Part shown: one piece after another, positions 23,336 through 31,267 of the stretch | Numbering within the stretch: the stretch's first letter is position 1 | Layout: every line of letters starts with the position of its first letter | Assembly: GCA_005885555.1 (NCBI GenBank) | Contig: VAWN01000078.1 | Coordinates: forward strand, 1 to 33,910 | Reading direction: 5' to 3' | Source: Actinomycetota bacterium | GTDB lineage: Bacteria > Actinomycetota > Actinomycetes > Mycobacteriales > Micromonosporaceae | Length of the DNA: 33,910 bases | The notes under the pieces: generated by a model | Seen by the model: the letters and a program-made list of their open reading frames with translations, nothing else | Told to the model about the DNA's origin: nothing | Databases searched by the model: none | Made by a program: the position numbers and the translations under genes

Positions 23336-24664
23336 ATGGGAAACATGAGCGGTCAGCGGATTCTCGTGGTCGGTGCCGGGCACGTCGGGCTCTACGTGGC
23401 GATGCGGCTGTCCCGCAAGCTGCGCAAGGGCGAGGCCGAGGTCACCGTTGTCGACCCGCACGGGCACATGACGTACCAGCCGTTCCTGCCGGAGGTCTCC
23501 GCGGGCAGCATCGAGCCGCGGCACGCCGTGGTACCGCTGCGCCGGGAACTGCGTCGCTGCCACATCCTGTCCGGTGAGGTGATCCGGGTCGAGCACGCCC
23601 GGAAGGTGGCCACGGTACAGCCGATCATCGGGCCGGCCCGCGAGGTCGGGTACGACCAGATCGTGCTCGCCCCTGGCAGCGTCTCCCGTACCCTGCCGAT
23701 CCCCGGCCTGCACGAGCAGGCGGTCGGGTTCAAGACCATGGGCGAGGCCATCTACCTGCGCAACAGGGTGCTCGACCAGCTCAACGTCGCGGCCACCACG
23801 TCCGACCCGGCGACCCGGAAGGCGGCGCTGACGTTCGTGTTCGTCGGCGGCGGGTACGCCGGCATCGAGGCGCTGGCCGAACTGGAGGACATGGCCCGCT
23901 GGGCACTGCGGTACTACCCGGAGCTGGACGCCGACGAGATGCACTGGGTACTGGTCGAGGCGACCATGCGCATCCTGCCCGAGGTCGATCCGGACATGGG
24001 CGCGTACACCGTCAAGCAGCTGCTGCGCCGCCGGCTGGACATTCGGCTCGGTACCCGGCTGGAGTCCTGCGTCGACGGCGTGGTCAAGCTGTCCGACGGC
24101 GACCAGTTCGCCGCCGACACGATCGTGTGGACCGCCGGCGTCAAGCCGCACCCGATGCTGCGCGCGACCGACCTGCCGCTGGACGACAAGGGCCGGATCA
24201 CCTGCCTGCCCACCCTCCAGGTCGTCACGGACGGCACGGTGCTCGACTGCGCCTGGGCGGCCGGCGACAGCGCCGCGGTACCCGACCTGACCAAGCCGGG
24301 GCAGCTCACCGGGCCGAGCGCGCAGCACGCGGTACGGCAGGCGGCCCGGCTGGCCGACAACATCGTCGCCGTCCTGCGCGGCGGCACCCCGGCCGAGTAC
24401 CGGCACAAGTACGTCGGCTCGGTCGCGAGCCTCGGTCTGTACAAGGGCGTCGCCCAGGTGTACGGCGTCAAGGTCAAGGGGTACCCGGCCTGGTTCATGC
24501 ACCGCACGTACCACCTGTTGCGCATCCCGTCGTTCAACCGCAAGGTCCGGGTGGTCATCGACTGGACGTTGGCCCTCTTCCTCCGCCGGGAGGTCGTGGC
24601 ACTCGGCGAACTGCATGAGCCACGGGGTAGTTTTACCGAGGTCACGCCACCCGTATCGCACTGA
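23336..24664 (+). CDS. Type II NADH dehydrogenase-like FAD oxidoreductase
   Basis: A 442-residue FAD/NAD(P)-binding oxidoreductase. The FAD Rossmann motif GAGHVGLYVAMRL is at about residues 13-25, the NAD(P) motif FVGGGYAGIEALAEL near residue 170, the quinone/FAD segment AGSVSRTLPIPGL-like APGSVSRTLPIPG near 118, and the late FAD loop AWAAGDSAAVPDL near 315. The C-terminus (FNRKVRVVIDWTLALFLRREVV) is an amphipathic membrane-binding tail typical of NDH-2. NDH-2 passes electrons from NADH to menaquinone without proton pumping. ATG 23336 has GGAG at 6 nt; ATG 23345 is an alternative. Its end lies 57 bp before the tRNA. Confidence 0.88.
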   Translation: MGNMSGQRILVVGAGHVGLYVAMRLSRKLRKGEAEVTVVDPHGHMTYQPFLPEVSAGSIEPRHAVVPLRRELRRCHILSGEVIRVEHARKVATVQPIIGPAREVGYDQIVLAPGSVSRTLPIPGLHEQAVGFKTMGEAIYLRNRVLDQLNVAATTSDPATRKAALTFVFVGGGYAGIEALAELEDMARWALRYYPELDADEMHWVLVEATMRILPEVDPDMGAYTVKQLLRRRLDIRLGTRLESCVDGVVKLSDGDQFAADTIVWTAGVKPHPMLRATDLPLDDKGRITCLPTLQVVTDGTVLDCAWAAGDSAAVPDLTKPGQLTGPSAQHAVRQAARLADNIVAVLRGGTPAEYRHKYVGSVASLGLYKGVAQVYGVKVKGYPAWFMHRTYHLLRIPSFNRKVRVVIDWTLALFLRREVVALGELHEPRGSFTEVTPPVSH

Positions 24665-24706
24665 CCAATTCACCGGATGGCTGGTGCGGGCCGTCACCCC
24701 GGCAGT

Positions 24707-24712
24707 TACCGT
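24707..24712 (+). promoter_or_regulatory. Candidate -10 box of the tRNA-Leu(UAA) gene
   Basis: TACCGT ends 9 bp before the first base of the tRNA, so transcription would start about 3 nt upstream of it. No clear -35 box is seen at 16-18 bp. Confidence 0.3.
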
Positions 24713-24721
24713 GACCCCATC

Positions 24722-24802
24722 GCCCGGGTGGTGGAACGGCAGACACAGCCGCCTTAAAAGCGGCGGCCGCAAGGCGTGCGGGTTCGACTCCCGCCCCGGG
24801 CA
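24722..24802 (+). tRNA. bldA: tRNA-Leu(UAA), the UUA-decoding bldA-type tRNA
   Basis: The 81-nt sequence folds as a class II tRNA. The acceptor stem GCCCGGG/CCCGGGC is perfect, the D-stem is GTG/CAC, the anticodon stem GCCGC/GCGGC encloses CTTAAAA so the anticodon is TAA, a long variable arm (GGCCGCAAGGCGT) has its own GCC/GGC stem, and the T arm is GCGGG-TTCGACT-CCCGC. A is the discriminator and CCA is not encoded. In Streptomyces this tRNA is bldA, the only reader of UUA, and UUA codons are largely confined to genes of development and secondary metabolism. Three genes in the window carry TTA. One base separates its end from the next start codon. Confidence 0.96.
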
Positions 24803-24803
24803 C

Positions 24804-25481
24804 GTGTCTGTCCCTGTACAGCCGGATGCGAGGAAACCACGCGTCTGGTGGTGGTTCTTGGTGCCGCTGCTCAGCTTCGGCGTCGGCTCTTTCGTGATGG
24901 TACTGCTCGGCGGATTGCGGCTGCGATCGCGCGCGAATATAGGTGCGGCAGTAGGATATTTCTTATTGCTCGTCTATTTCTTTGTCGCCGTTCAATACAC
25001 ACCCACCAATGGCGGTTCATTTCCGGATGCCGCCGTCTTTCCGGCCTTTCTGCTCTCCTGGCTCGGCGGTACCGCGCATGTCCTCGCACTCCAGAGCGTC
25101 ATCCGCGGCTCGGCGCGGCCGCCGGTACCGCCGCCGGCAGTCGATCCGGCCCTGGCGGCGGCCGGGCGGCGGGCGCAGCGGCGCGAGGAGGCCCGCGCGA
25201 TTCTCGCGACGAAGCCGGCGCTCGCCGCCGAACTGCGGATCGGCCGGCCGGACCTGACCCGGGAGTACGACGACGGCGGCCTGGTCGACGTCAACCACGT
25301 ACCGGCCGAGGTGCTCGTCAGGGAGCTGGACATGCCCGACAGCATGGCGGCGACCCTGGTCGCCGCGCGGGCCCGGATCGGTGGGTTCAGCAGCGCCGAG
25401 GAGCTTGTCGTGTACTGCGACGGGTTGACACCCGACCGGCTGAACATCATCCGGGAGCGGCTGGCGTTCGTCCCGATGTGA
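24804..25481 (+). CDS. Membrane protein with C-terminal ComEA-like helix-hairpin-helix domain
   Basis: A 225-residue protein starting at GTG 24804, one base after the tRNA. Three hydrophobic segments (WWWFLVPLLSFGVGSFVMVLLGG, AAVGYFLLLVYFFVAV, VFPAFLLSWLGGTAHVLAL) precede a charged linker and a helix-hairpin-helix domain: VDVNHVPAEVLVRELDMPDS then AARARIGGFSSAEELV. Such domains bind DNA non-specifically, as in the competence protein ComEA. No Shine-Dalgarno is possible because the upstream sequence is tRNA. Codon choice from about 24930 to 25050 is A/T-rich and includes TTA (24963-24965, in YFLLL). Later starts would cut the first membrane segment. The 3' end overlaps the converging LysR gene by 35 bp. 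Confidence 0.72.
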   Translation: MSVPVQPDARKPRVWWWFLVPLLSFGVGSFVMVLLGGLRLRSRANIGAAVGYFLLLVYFFVAVQYTPTNGGSFPDAAVFPAFLLSWLGGTAHVLALQSVIRGSARPPVPPPAVDPALAAAGRRAQRREEARAILATKPALAAELRIGRPDLTREYDDGGLVDVNHVPAEVLVRELDMPDSMAATLVAARARIGGFSSAEELVVYCDGLTPDRLNIIRERLAFVPM

Positions 25482-26331
25482 GGTGTTCGACCAGCGCGGT
25501 CGTTGCGGGCGGGTCGGGCGGCTCGCCGTACCGGGCGATCGACACCTCCCGGCCGGCGCCGGCGAGGCGGGTCGCGCGGATGCCCGGTACCCGGTGGGCG
25601 GTCAGCGTCAGCTCGGGCAGGATCGTCACCCCCAGGCCGGCCGCGACCAGCGCCTGTACGGCGACGTAGTCGTCGGTGGTGAAGGCGATCCGCGGGGTGA
25701 AGCCGGCCGCCGCGCAGCGCCGTACCAGATGCGACCGGCACCGCTCGCACCCGCCGATCCAGTCGTCGTCCACGTGGTCGGTCAGGTTGGTCGCGCGGTC
25801 GGCCGGGGTCACCAGGTACAGCGGCTCGGTCAGCAGCGGGGTGTGCCGCACGCCGGGATCGGCCCGGCCGGTGTCGTCGGGGTACTCGAAGACGACCGCG
25901 ACATCCACCTCGCCGGCCCGCAGCATGTGCAGCGCTTCGGGCGGTTCGGCCTCGACGAAGCCCAGCTCGACGCCGGGGTGGCCGGCGGTGAACGTGGCGG
26001 CGGCATGCGGTACCACGGTGGCGAGGGCCGACGGGAACGCGGCCAGCCGCACCCGCCCCGCGCGCAGGCCGCTGTGCGCGGCCAGCTCGACCTCGGCGGC
26101 GCCGAGCCGGCCGAGGATCTCCTCGGCCCGCTCGGCGAGCAGCAGGCCGGCCTCGGTGAGCCGGATGCCGCGGCCGACCCGCTGGATCAGCCGCGTGCCG
26201 GTCTCGTGCTCCAGCCGGGCCAGGTGGTGACTGACCGCCGGCTGGGAGTACCGCAGCTCCTGCGCGGCGGCGGTGACCGAGCCGACCCGGGCGACCGCGG
26301 CGAGCACCCGCAACCGTGTCACGTCAAGCAT
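25447..26331 (-). CDS. LysR-family transcriptional regulator
   Basis: A 294-residue LysR-type regulator. The N-terminal winged helix-turn-helix is MLDVTRLRVLAAVARVGSV then AAAQELRYSQPAVSHHLARLE; the remainder is the periplasmic-binding-like co-inducer domain (RVRLAAFPSALATVVPHA, GEVDVAVVFEYP, LGVTILPEL). It is divergent from the threonine dehydratase gene with 74 bp between start codons, the usual setting for a LysR regulator and its target. The inverted repeat TATCA-N7-TGATA lies in this gap. The ligand may be the amino acid substrate or product of the dehydratase, which is inference. Confidence 0.9.
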   Translation of the reverse strand: MLDVTRLRVLAAVARVGSVTAAAQELRYSQPAVSHHLARLEHETGTRLIQRVGRGIRLTEAGLLLAERAEEILGRLGAAEVELAAHSGLRAGRVRLAAFPSALATVVPHAAATFTAGHPGVELGFVEAEPPEALHMLRAGEVDVAVVFEYPDDTGRADPGVRHTPLLTEPLYLVTPADRATNLTDHVDDDWIGGCERCRSHLVRRCAAAGFTPRIAFTTDDYVAVQALVAAGLGVTILPELTLTAHRVPGIRATRLAGAGREVSIARYGEPPDPPATTALVEHLTSGRTPAAPG

Positions 26332-26349
26332 GTATCAAGCATACTGATA
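26324..26349. promoter_or_regulatory. LysR-type operator between the divergent genes
   Basis: TATCA (26333-26337) and TGATA (26345-26349) form an inverted repeat with a 7-bp centre, matching the T-N11-A rule for LysR sites. TCAAGCAT is directly repeated at 26324-26331 and 26335-26342 (11-bp step), the first copy covering the LysR start codon, so autoregulation is likely. Confidence 0.5.
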
Positions 26350-26405
26350 GGTTTCCGGCCAGATTGGCATTGGACCTATGAATCGGATCCGCGCAATCTG
26401 GAATC

Positions 26406-27368
26406 ATGCAAGTAACCATTGCCGACGTCCTGCGCGCCCGCATGCTCCTCAAGCGGTACCTGCCGCCCACGCCGATGTGGTCCTACCCGGTCCTCGACGA
26501 GGTGGCCGGGGCCCGGCTGCGGGTCAAGCACGAGAACGTCCAGCCCACCGGGGCGTTCAAGGTGCGCGGTGGGCTGACGCTGCTGGCCGGGATGCCGGCC
26601 GATGAGCGGGAGCGCGGCGTGGTCACCTGGTCGACCGGCAACCACGCCCAGTCGATCGCCTACGCGGCGCAGCTGTTCGGGGTCCGCTGCGTCGTGGTCA
26701 TGCCGGAACACGCCAGCGAGGTCAAGGTCCGCGCGGTGCTGGGCTACGGGGCGACGGTGGCACTGCACGGTGCCGACCTCACCGAGGCCCGCGAGTACGG
26801 CGGCAAGCTGGCTGACGCCGAGGGCATGCGACCGGTCAGCCCGGCCGGGGACATGGCGCTGCTGGCCGGCGTGGGTACCGCCTATCTTGAGGTCTTCTCG
26901 GCCGCCCCCGACCTCGACCTGCTCGTGGTACCGGTCGGCAGCGGCACCGGTGCGGCCGCCGCGTGCGTCGTGGCCGCCGCCCTGGCACCCGGCTGCCGGA
27001 TCGTCGGCGTGCAGTCGGCCGCCTCGCCGGCGGGGTACGAGTCGTGGCGCGCCGGCACCTGCCTGAGCCGGCCGAACCGGACCATGGTCGACGGCCTGGC
27101 CACCGGTGAGGGCTACCCGCTCCCGCAGTCCGTCATGCGTACCGGTCTGTCCGACTTCCTCCTGGTAACCGACGAGCAGATCGACGACGCTCGACGGGTA
27201 CTGGCGATTTACGCGCACACCCTCGCGGAGGGTGCCGGGGCCGCGGCGCTGGCCGCGGTGCTGACTCATCCCCAGCAGTTCGCCGGCCGCCGCGTCGGCG
27301 TCATGTGCACCGGCGGCAACGCCTCCGCCGCGGAGATCGCCGCGCTGGCTCCGGCGGGTATCGGGTAG
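26406..27368 (+). CDS. Threonine/serine dehydratase (PLP fold type II)
   Basis: A 320-residue catabolic-type threonine ammonia-lyase, which converts threonine (or serine) to a 2-oxo acid and ammonia. The pyridoxal phosphate lysine is in ENVQPTGAFKVRGG (near residue 52); SxGNHAQ is present as STGNHAQSIAYAA; the phosphate-binding glycine loop is PVGSGTGAAAACVV; the C-terminal pyridine-nitrogen motif is MCTGGNASA. There is no regulatory ACT domain, so it is not the long biosynthetic IlvA. It may also act on hydroxy-aspartate, as related enzymes do. The divergent LysR gene is the likely regulator. The Bax-inhibitor gene starts 13 bp after its stop but has its own leaderless promoter. Confidence 0.9.
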   Translation: MQVTIADVLRARMLLKRYLPPTPMWSYPVLDEVAGARLRVKHENVQPTGAFKVRGGLTLLAGMPADERERGVVTWSTGNHAQSIAYAAQLFGVRCVVVMPEHASEVKVRAVLGYGATVALHGADLTEAREYGGKLADAEGMRPVSPAGDMALLAGVGTAYLEVFSAAPDLDLLVVPVGSGTGAAAACVVAAALAPGCRIVGVQSAASPAGYESWRAGTCLSRPNRTMVDGLATGEGYPLPQSVMRTGLSDFLLVTDEQIDDARRVLAIYAHTLAEGAGAAALAAVLTHPQQFAGRRVGVMCTGGNASAAEIAALAPAGIG

Positions 27369-27369
27369 C

Positions 27370-27381
27370 TACCCTGGACGG
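27370..27381 (+). promoter_or_regulatory. Leaderless-type -10 element of the Bax-inhibitor gene
   Basis: TACCCT (27370-27375) is 6 nt before GTG 27382, with no Shine-Dalgarno; the box begins two bases after the dehydratase stop. Confidence 0.45.
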
Positions 27382-28173
27382 GTGATCAGAAGCTCGAACC
27401 CGGTACTCGGCCGGTTGGGTGAGGCGGCCCGGACGCCACAGTGGCTGCGCTACGAGGGGGCGCCGGGGTATCCGCCCCCGCAGCTGAGCTCCGCGCGGAT
27501 GATGACCGTCGACGACGTCGTCACCCGGACCGTGCTGCTGGTGCTGCTCACCGCGGCCGCCGGTGCGGTGGCCTGGTTCTCGGTGCCGGCCGGCCCGGTG
27601 GTCTACCTGGCGGCGTTCGGGTCGTCGATCGCCGGCCTGGTGCTCGGCCTGGTGATCACCTTCGCGCGCATCACCAACCCGCTGGTCATCTCGATCTACG
27701 CGGTGCTCGAAGGCGTGGTGCTCGGCGTGATCAGCCGGGCGTTCGAAAACGTCTACCCGGGCATCGTGGTACAGGCGGTGGTCGGCACGGTGGCGGTCTT
27801 CGCCGGGATGGCGATGCTGTACAAGGCGCGGATACTGCGCGCGACGCCGCGGTTCACCCGCTGGGTCATCGGCGCGCTGATCGGCGTGGTCGCGCTGAGC
27901 CTGCTCAACCTGGTGTTCGCGGTGTCCGGCGGCGACCTCGGGCTGATCCACTACGGGCCCGGGCAGAAGGGCGGCCTGATCCCGATCCTGTTCGCGGTCG
28001 CCTGCGTGGCGATCGGCGCGCTCACCTTCATCATCGACTTCGACGCCGTCGAGAATGGCGTGCGCTACGGGCTGCCCGAGCGGTACGCGTGGTACTGCGC
28101 GTTCGGCCTGCTGGTCGGTCTGATCTACCTGTACTGGTGGATCCTGCGCCTGCTCGGCTACCTGCGCCAGTAA
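27382..28173 (+). CDS. Bax inhibitor-1/YccA-family membrane protein
   Basis: A 263-residue protein with seven hydrophobic segments, the usual topology of the TMBIM/Bax inhibitor-1 family. Family-like parts are NPLVISIYAVLEGVVLGVISRAFE (helices 3-4), the conserved FIIDFDAVENGV with the paired acidic residues thought to gate ion leak, and the C-terminal YCAFGLLVGLIYLYWWILRLLG. The cytoplasmic N-terminus (SSNPVLGRL) is typical of the actinobacterial branch. Bacterial members behave as pH-dependent calcium channels; the role here is unknown. The TAA stop overlaps the next ATG (TAATG). Confidence 0.9.
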   Translation: MIRSSNPVLGRLGEAARTPQWLRYEGAPGYPPPQLSSARMMTVDDVVTRTVLLVLLTAAAGAVAWFSVPAGPVVYLAAFGSSIAGLVLGLVITFARITNPLVISIYAVLEGVVLGVISRAFENVYPGIVVQAVVGTVAVFAGMAMLYKARILRATPRFTRWVIGALIGVVALSLLNLVFAVSGGDLGLIHYGPGQKGGLIPILFAVACVAIGALTFIIDFDAVENGVRYGLPERYAWYCAFGLLVGLIYLYWWILRLLGYLRQ

Positions 28174-28496
28174 TGGATGCCGCCGAGGAGCTGGTCCGTG
28201 CGGTGGACCGGCTGGTCGACCGCGTCGGGCACTGGCCGCCGTCGCGCTGGGCGGTGGCCGCCGGTACCGGTGACCGGTCGCGCGCCGACGTCGTGCACGC
28301 GCTCGTCCAGCGGCTGGCCGACCTGGAGGCCGGGGCGACCGGTCGCGCCAGCCGTCCGGTACCCCGGCTGGCCAACGATCTCGCCCTGCCCGACCAGGTA
28401 CGGGTGATGACGCTGGATCTGGTGGCGGCGCAGGCCCCGCCGGCGGTACTCGACGCCGCGCTGGACGCGGTGACCGTGGCGCAGCACGAACTGTAG
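28173..28496 (+). CDS. Small hypothetical protein coupled to the Bax-inhibitor gene
   Basis: A 107-residue soluble protein, mainly helical: AAEELVRAVDRLVDRVGHWPPSRWAV, RADVVHALVQRLADLEA, DQVRVMTLDLVAAQAPPAVLDAALDAVTVA. ATG 28173 shares bases with the preceding stop, which supports both the start and co-translation. I recognise no family, but the plausible helices and clear coupling make it a real gene. A function in the membrane process of its partner is only a guess. Confidence 0.7.
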   Translation: MDAAEELVRAVDRLVDRVGHWPPSRWAVAAGTGDRSRADVVHALVQRLADLEAGATGRASRPVPRLANDLALPDQVRVMTLDLVAAQAPPAVLDAALDAVTVAQHEL

Positions 28497-28504
28497 GGCT
28501 CCGT

Positions 28505-28521
28505 CTGTCCTCAGTGGACAG
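28505..28521. promoter_or_regulatory. Inverted repeat before a hypothetical gene
   Basis: CTGTCC (28505-28510) and GGACAG (28516-28521) form a perfect 6-bp dyad with a 5-bp centre. TACCAT at 28527-28532 could be the -10 box, with CTGTCC as the -35 at 16 bp, so a regulator bound here would block the promoter. Confidence 0.35.
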
Positions 28522-28567
28522 TCCGGTACCATCGCTGTACGACTCCTCAACGGTGAGGTGGTGCCGG

Positions 28568-29185
28568 ATGCATCCGGGCGGCGGTCCGTCCTGGCAGATC
28601 TCCACCGACCGCTGGAACCAGGCATTCGACTGGGCTCTGTGGATCCGGGCGGCCGAGCGGATCCCGGTGCCGGCCGGCGGTCTGGTACCCGGCCCGCTGT
28701 TGATCAACCTACCTCCCGAGCCGTCCGGCGTTTCCATCCCGCCCGGCGCCGCCCTCGCCGAGGGCTGGCGCGACTGGTGGGAGTCGCTGGCCCGGATGCC
28801 GCGCTGGCAACCCGATCCGCTGGCCGGTCGGCCGCCGCAGCTGGCCTACCTGCCGCCGGACTTCCCCGGCCTTTCGCGGTACCCCGAGCTGCAGCGGATC
28901 GCCGTCGACCGGTGGCGCGAGGCGCACGACTGGCACACCGCGCGCAAGGCGGCCGGACTGGACCGGTACCAGCCCCAGCCGCGCGAGTCGCTGCTGGTCC
29001 TGGAGATCGAACGGGAGCTGGGCCGGCGGGTACCCGCATTCGACCTGGAGTTCATCCTCCTGCCGGTGCTCGACGAGGAGATCCGCGAGGTGACCCCGAC
29101 CCGTTACCTGGTACCGGAATCCGTCTACGACGGTCCACAGTGGACCGACCGACTTCGCCCGCTCGTCAGGCACCTCGCGACCTGA
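28568..29185 (+). CDS. Hypothetical protein, tryptophan-rich
   Basis: About 205 residues, soluble, rich in tryptophan and proline: WQISTDRWNQAFDWALWIRAAE, EGWRDWWESLARMPRWQP, AVDRWREAHDWHTARKAAG, and a hydrophobic C-terminal strand region FDLEFILLPVLDEEIREVTPTRYLVPESVY. No signal or membrane segment is present. I prefer ATG 28568, which has GAGG 9 nt upstream, over codons back to 28514 that lie in the promoter area. I do not recognise the family. It converges on the thiolase gene with a GC-rich hairpin between them. Confidence 0.65.
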   Translation: MHPGGGPSWQISTDRWNQAFDWALWIRAAERIPVPAGGLVPGPLLINLPPEPSGVSIPPGAALAEGWRDWWESLARMPRWQPDPLAGRPPQLAYLPPDFPGLSRYPELQRIAVDRWREAHDWHTARKAAGLDRYQPQPRESLLVLEIERELGRRVPAFDLEFILLPVLDEEIREVTPTRYLVPESVYDGPQWTDRLRPLVRHLAT

Positions 29186-29191
29186 CCGCCC

Positions 29192-29219
29192 CCGCGCCCC
29201 GCGGCCCGACGCGGCGCGG
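29192..29219. terminator. Candidate bidirectional GC-rich terminator
   Basis: CCGCGCC (29192-29198) pairs with GGCGCGG (29213-29219) between two converging genes. Alternative pairings within the GCGGC repeats are possible, and no T tract flanks it. Confidence 0.35.
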
Positions 29220-29231
29220 CGCGGCGCCGAA

Positions 29232-30479
29232 TTACGACATCCGCTCCACGATCATCGCCATGCCCTGCCCGCCGCCGACGCACATGGTCTCCAGGCCGAC
29301 CGACCGGTCGTGCCAGTCCAGGGCGTTGAGCAGGGTACCGGTGATCCGCGCGCCGGTCATCCCGAACGGGTGGCCGACCGCGATCGCGCCACCCATCACG
29401 TTCAGCTTGTCCAGCGGGATGCCCAGCTCCCGGTACGACGGGATGACCTGGGCGGCGAACGCCTCGTTGATCTCCACGAGGTCGATGTCGTCGATCGTCA
29501 TGCCGGCGCGGCGCAGCGCCTGCCGGGACGCCTCGACCGGACCCAGCCCCATGATCTCCGGGGACAGCGCGGTGACCCCGGTCGACACGATCCGCGCGAG
29601 CGGGGTGATGCCCAGGTCGCGTGCCCTGGTCTCGCTCATCACGAGCACCGCGGCCGCGCCGTCGTTGAGCGGGCAGCAGTTGCCGGCGGTGATCCGGCCG
29701 TCCGGGCGGAACACCGGCTTGAGCCCGGCGACCGCCTCCAGGGTCACCCCGGCGCGCGGTCCGTCGTCGGCGCTGACCACGGTGCCGGCCGGCGTGGTCA
29801 CCGGGGTGATCTCCCGGGCCCAGAAGCCCTCGCCGATCGCCTTCTCGGCGAGGTTCTGGCTGCGCACCCCGAACTCGTCCATGTCCTCGCGGGTCACCCC
29901 GTGCGCCTGCGCCAGGTTCTCCGCGGTCTGGCCCATGGCCAGGTAGATGTCGGGCAGCTCGCCGTCGTCGCGGGGGTCGTGCCAGGTGGGCGCGCCGCCG
30001 GCCGCGCGGTTGGCGGACCGGGTGCGGGCGCCGTCGAACACCGGGTTCTGCCAGTCGCCGCCGACCAGCGCCTGCGCCTCCGGCGGCAGGCCGTCGGAGC
30101 TGCCCCGGGCGTACCGCGACACGCACTCCACGCCGGCCGAGATGAACACGTCGCCCTCGCCGGCCCGGATCGCGTGCATCGCCATTCGGGTGGTCTGCAG
30201 CGAGGAAGAGCAGTACCGGGTCAGCGTGGCACCGGGCAGGAAGTCGTACCCGAGCAGCACGGCCACCACCCGCGCCAGGTTGAAGCCCTGCTCGCCGCCG
30301 GGCAGCCCGCAGCCGAGGTACAGGTCGTCGATCTCCCGCGGGTCGAGCTGCGGCACCTTGTCCAGGGCGGCCCGGATGACGGTCGCGGCGAGGTCGTCGG
30401 GGCGCAGGTCGACGAGGGAACCCTTGGCGGCGCGGCCGATGGGCGAACGGGCGGTGGCGACGATGACAGCTTCAGGCAT
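29232..30479 (-). CDS. Thiolase (acetyl-CoA C-acyltransferase)
   Basis: A 415-residue thiolase. The acylated cysteine is in TRYCSSSLQTTRMA (near residue 93), the catalytic histidine in GGAIAVGHPFGMTGAR, and the second cysteine in METMCVGGGQG-type LETMCVGGGQGMAMI. NEAFAAQ is also present. It either cleaves 3-oxoacyl-CoA in beta-oxidation or condenses acetyl-CoA; FadA-like use is likelier. ATG 30479 is 5 bp after the SGNH stop and has no Shine-Dalgarno, so it relies on coupling or on a leaderless start (CACACT 7 nt upstream). In M. tuberculosis fadA3 (Rv1074c) likewise adjoins a GDSL hydrolase near cbs (Rv1077). Confidence 0.92.
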   Translation of the reverse strand: MPEAVIVATARSPIGRAAKGSLVDLRPDDLAATVIRAALDKVPQLDPREIDDLYLGCGLPGGEQGFNLARVVAVLLGYDFLPGATLTRYCSSSLQTTRMAMHAIRAGEGDVFISAGVECVSRYARGSSDGLPPEAQALVGGDWQNPVFDGARTRSANRAAGGAPTWHDPRDDGELPDIYLAMGQTAENLAQAHGVTREDMDEFGVRSQNLAEKAIGEGFWAREITPVTTPAGTVVSADDGPRAGVTLEAVAGLKPVFRPDGRITAGNCCPLNDGAAAVLVMSETRARDLGITPLARIVSTGVTALSPEIMGLGPVEASRQALRRAGMTIDDIDLVEINEAFAAQVIPSYRELGIPLDKLNVMGGAIAVGHPFGMTGARITGTLLNALDWHDRSVGLETMCVGGGQGMAMIVERMS

Positions 30480-30484
30480 GGCAG

Positions 30485-31267
30485 TCAGTGTGAGACCACG
30501 CCCGCCGCTTCGGCTACTGCCGGGTACAAAGCGTGAGCCCAGACACGGTACCCGTCGGCGGAGGGGTGCAGTCCGTCGTAGCTGAGCGTGCCCGGGTCGG
30601 CACGGAACACCGCTCCGGCCCGTGCGGCGAGGTCGACCGGTATCCCGCCCGCCTCGTGTACCGCCTCGGCCTGCGCGCGGGCGATCCGCCGGCCCAGCAG
30701 CCCGACGATCTGGCGCAGCGGCGGCGCGAAGGCCCGGACCGCGCCCAGGTCCGGACAGGTACCCACGACGACCGCCACCCCCGCGTCGCGCAACCGCCGT
30801 ACCGCACCGCCGAGGTAGGCCGCCGCCTCGGGCGGGCGACTGAGCCGGGTCGCGTCGTTGGTGCCCACCAGGATCACGGCCACCTCCGGCCGGGTGCCGA
30901 GCAGTGCCCGGCTGACCTGGGTACCGAGATCTCCGCCGCGGGAACCGGCCACCGCGACGCTGGACAGCTCGATCCGCCGGCCACCGGTCGCCGGGCTGCC
31001 GGCGAGCAGTTCGGCCAGATGCCCGCCGACGGTGTCGGCCACCCGGTCGACGCCGACCCCGAGGGCGGACGAGTCGCCGAGCAGCACCAGGCGCAGTGCG
31101 GGGGACTGGCGGTCGCCGATCGACGTGCGCATGCGCAGGTTCGGGTCGGGCTTGGCGTACCGGCGTACCCGGGCGGCAACCGCCTCGGCCACGACCAGAG
31201 CGGCGCTGCCGACGGTACCGGCGACCAAGGTCACGGCTCCGGCCCGCGCCAGCCACCGCGTCCTCAT
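30485..31267 (-). CDS. SGNH/GDSL-family lipase or esterase (first in this pair to the left)
   Basis: A 260-residue SGNH hydrolase with an N-terminal membrane or signal segment (AGAVTLVAGTVGSAALVVAEA). Block I with the nucleophile is LVLLGDSSALGVGVD, block III is ILVGTNDATRL, and block V is DGLHPSADGYRVWA with the Asp-x-x-His pair. The oxyanion glycine is in VAVAGSRGGDLG. It probably deacylates a lipid or cell-wall ester outside the membrane. ATG 31267 overlaps the stop of leader ORF 1 (ATGA). A paralogue lies upstream, and Rv1075c is the likely counterpart in M. tuberculosis. Confidence 0.88.
   Translation of the reverse strand: MRTRWLARAGAVTLVAGTVGSAALVVAEAVAARVRRYAKPDPNLRMRTSIGDRQSPALRLVLLGDSSALGVGVDRVADTVGGHLAELLAGSPATGGRRIELSSVAVAGSRGGDLGTQVSRALLGTRPEVAVILVGTNDATRLSRPPEAAAYLGGAVRRLRDAGVAVVVGTCPDLGAVRAFAPPLRQIVGLLGRRIARAQAEAVHEAGGIPVDLAARAGAVFRADPGTLSYDGLHPSADGYRVWAHALYPAVAEAAGVVSH

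Noticed and set aside
24615-24803. N-terminal extension of the helix-hairpin-helix protein through the tRNA
   Set aside because: The extension is translation of the ndh 3' end and the tRNA sequence (GRHSRLKSGGRK and similar), a known artefact of tRNA genes.
26406-27368. Biosynthetic IlvA for the dehydratase
   Set aside because: The protein ends after about 320 residues with no ACT-type regulatory domain, and a LysR regulator is divergent, which fits a catabolic enzyme better.
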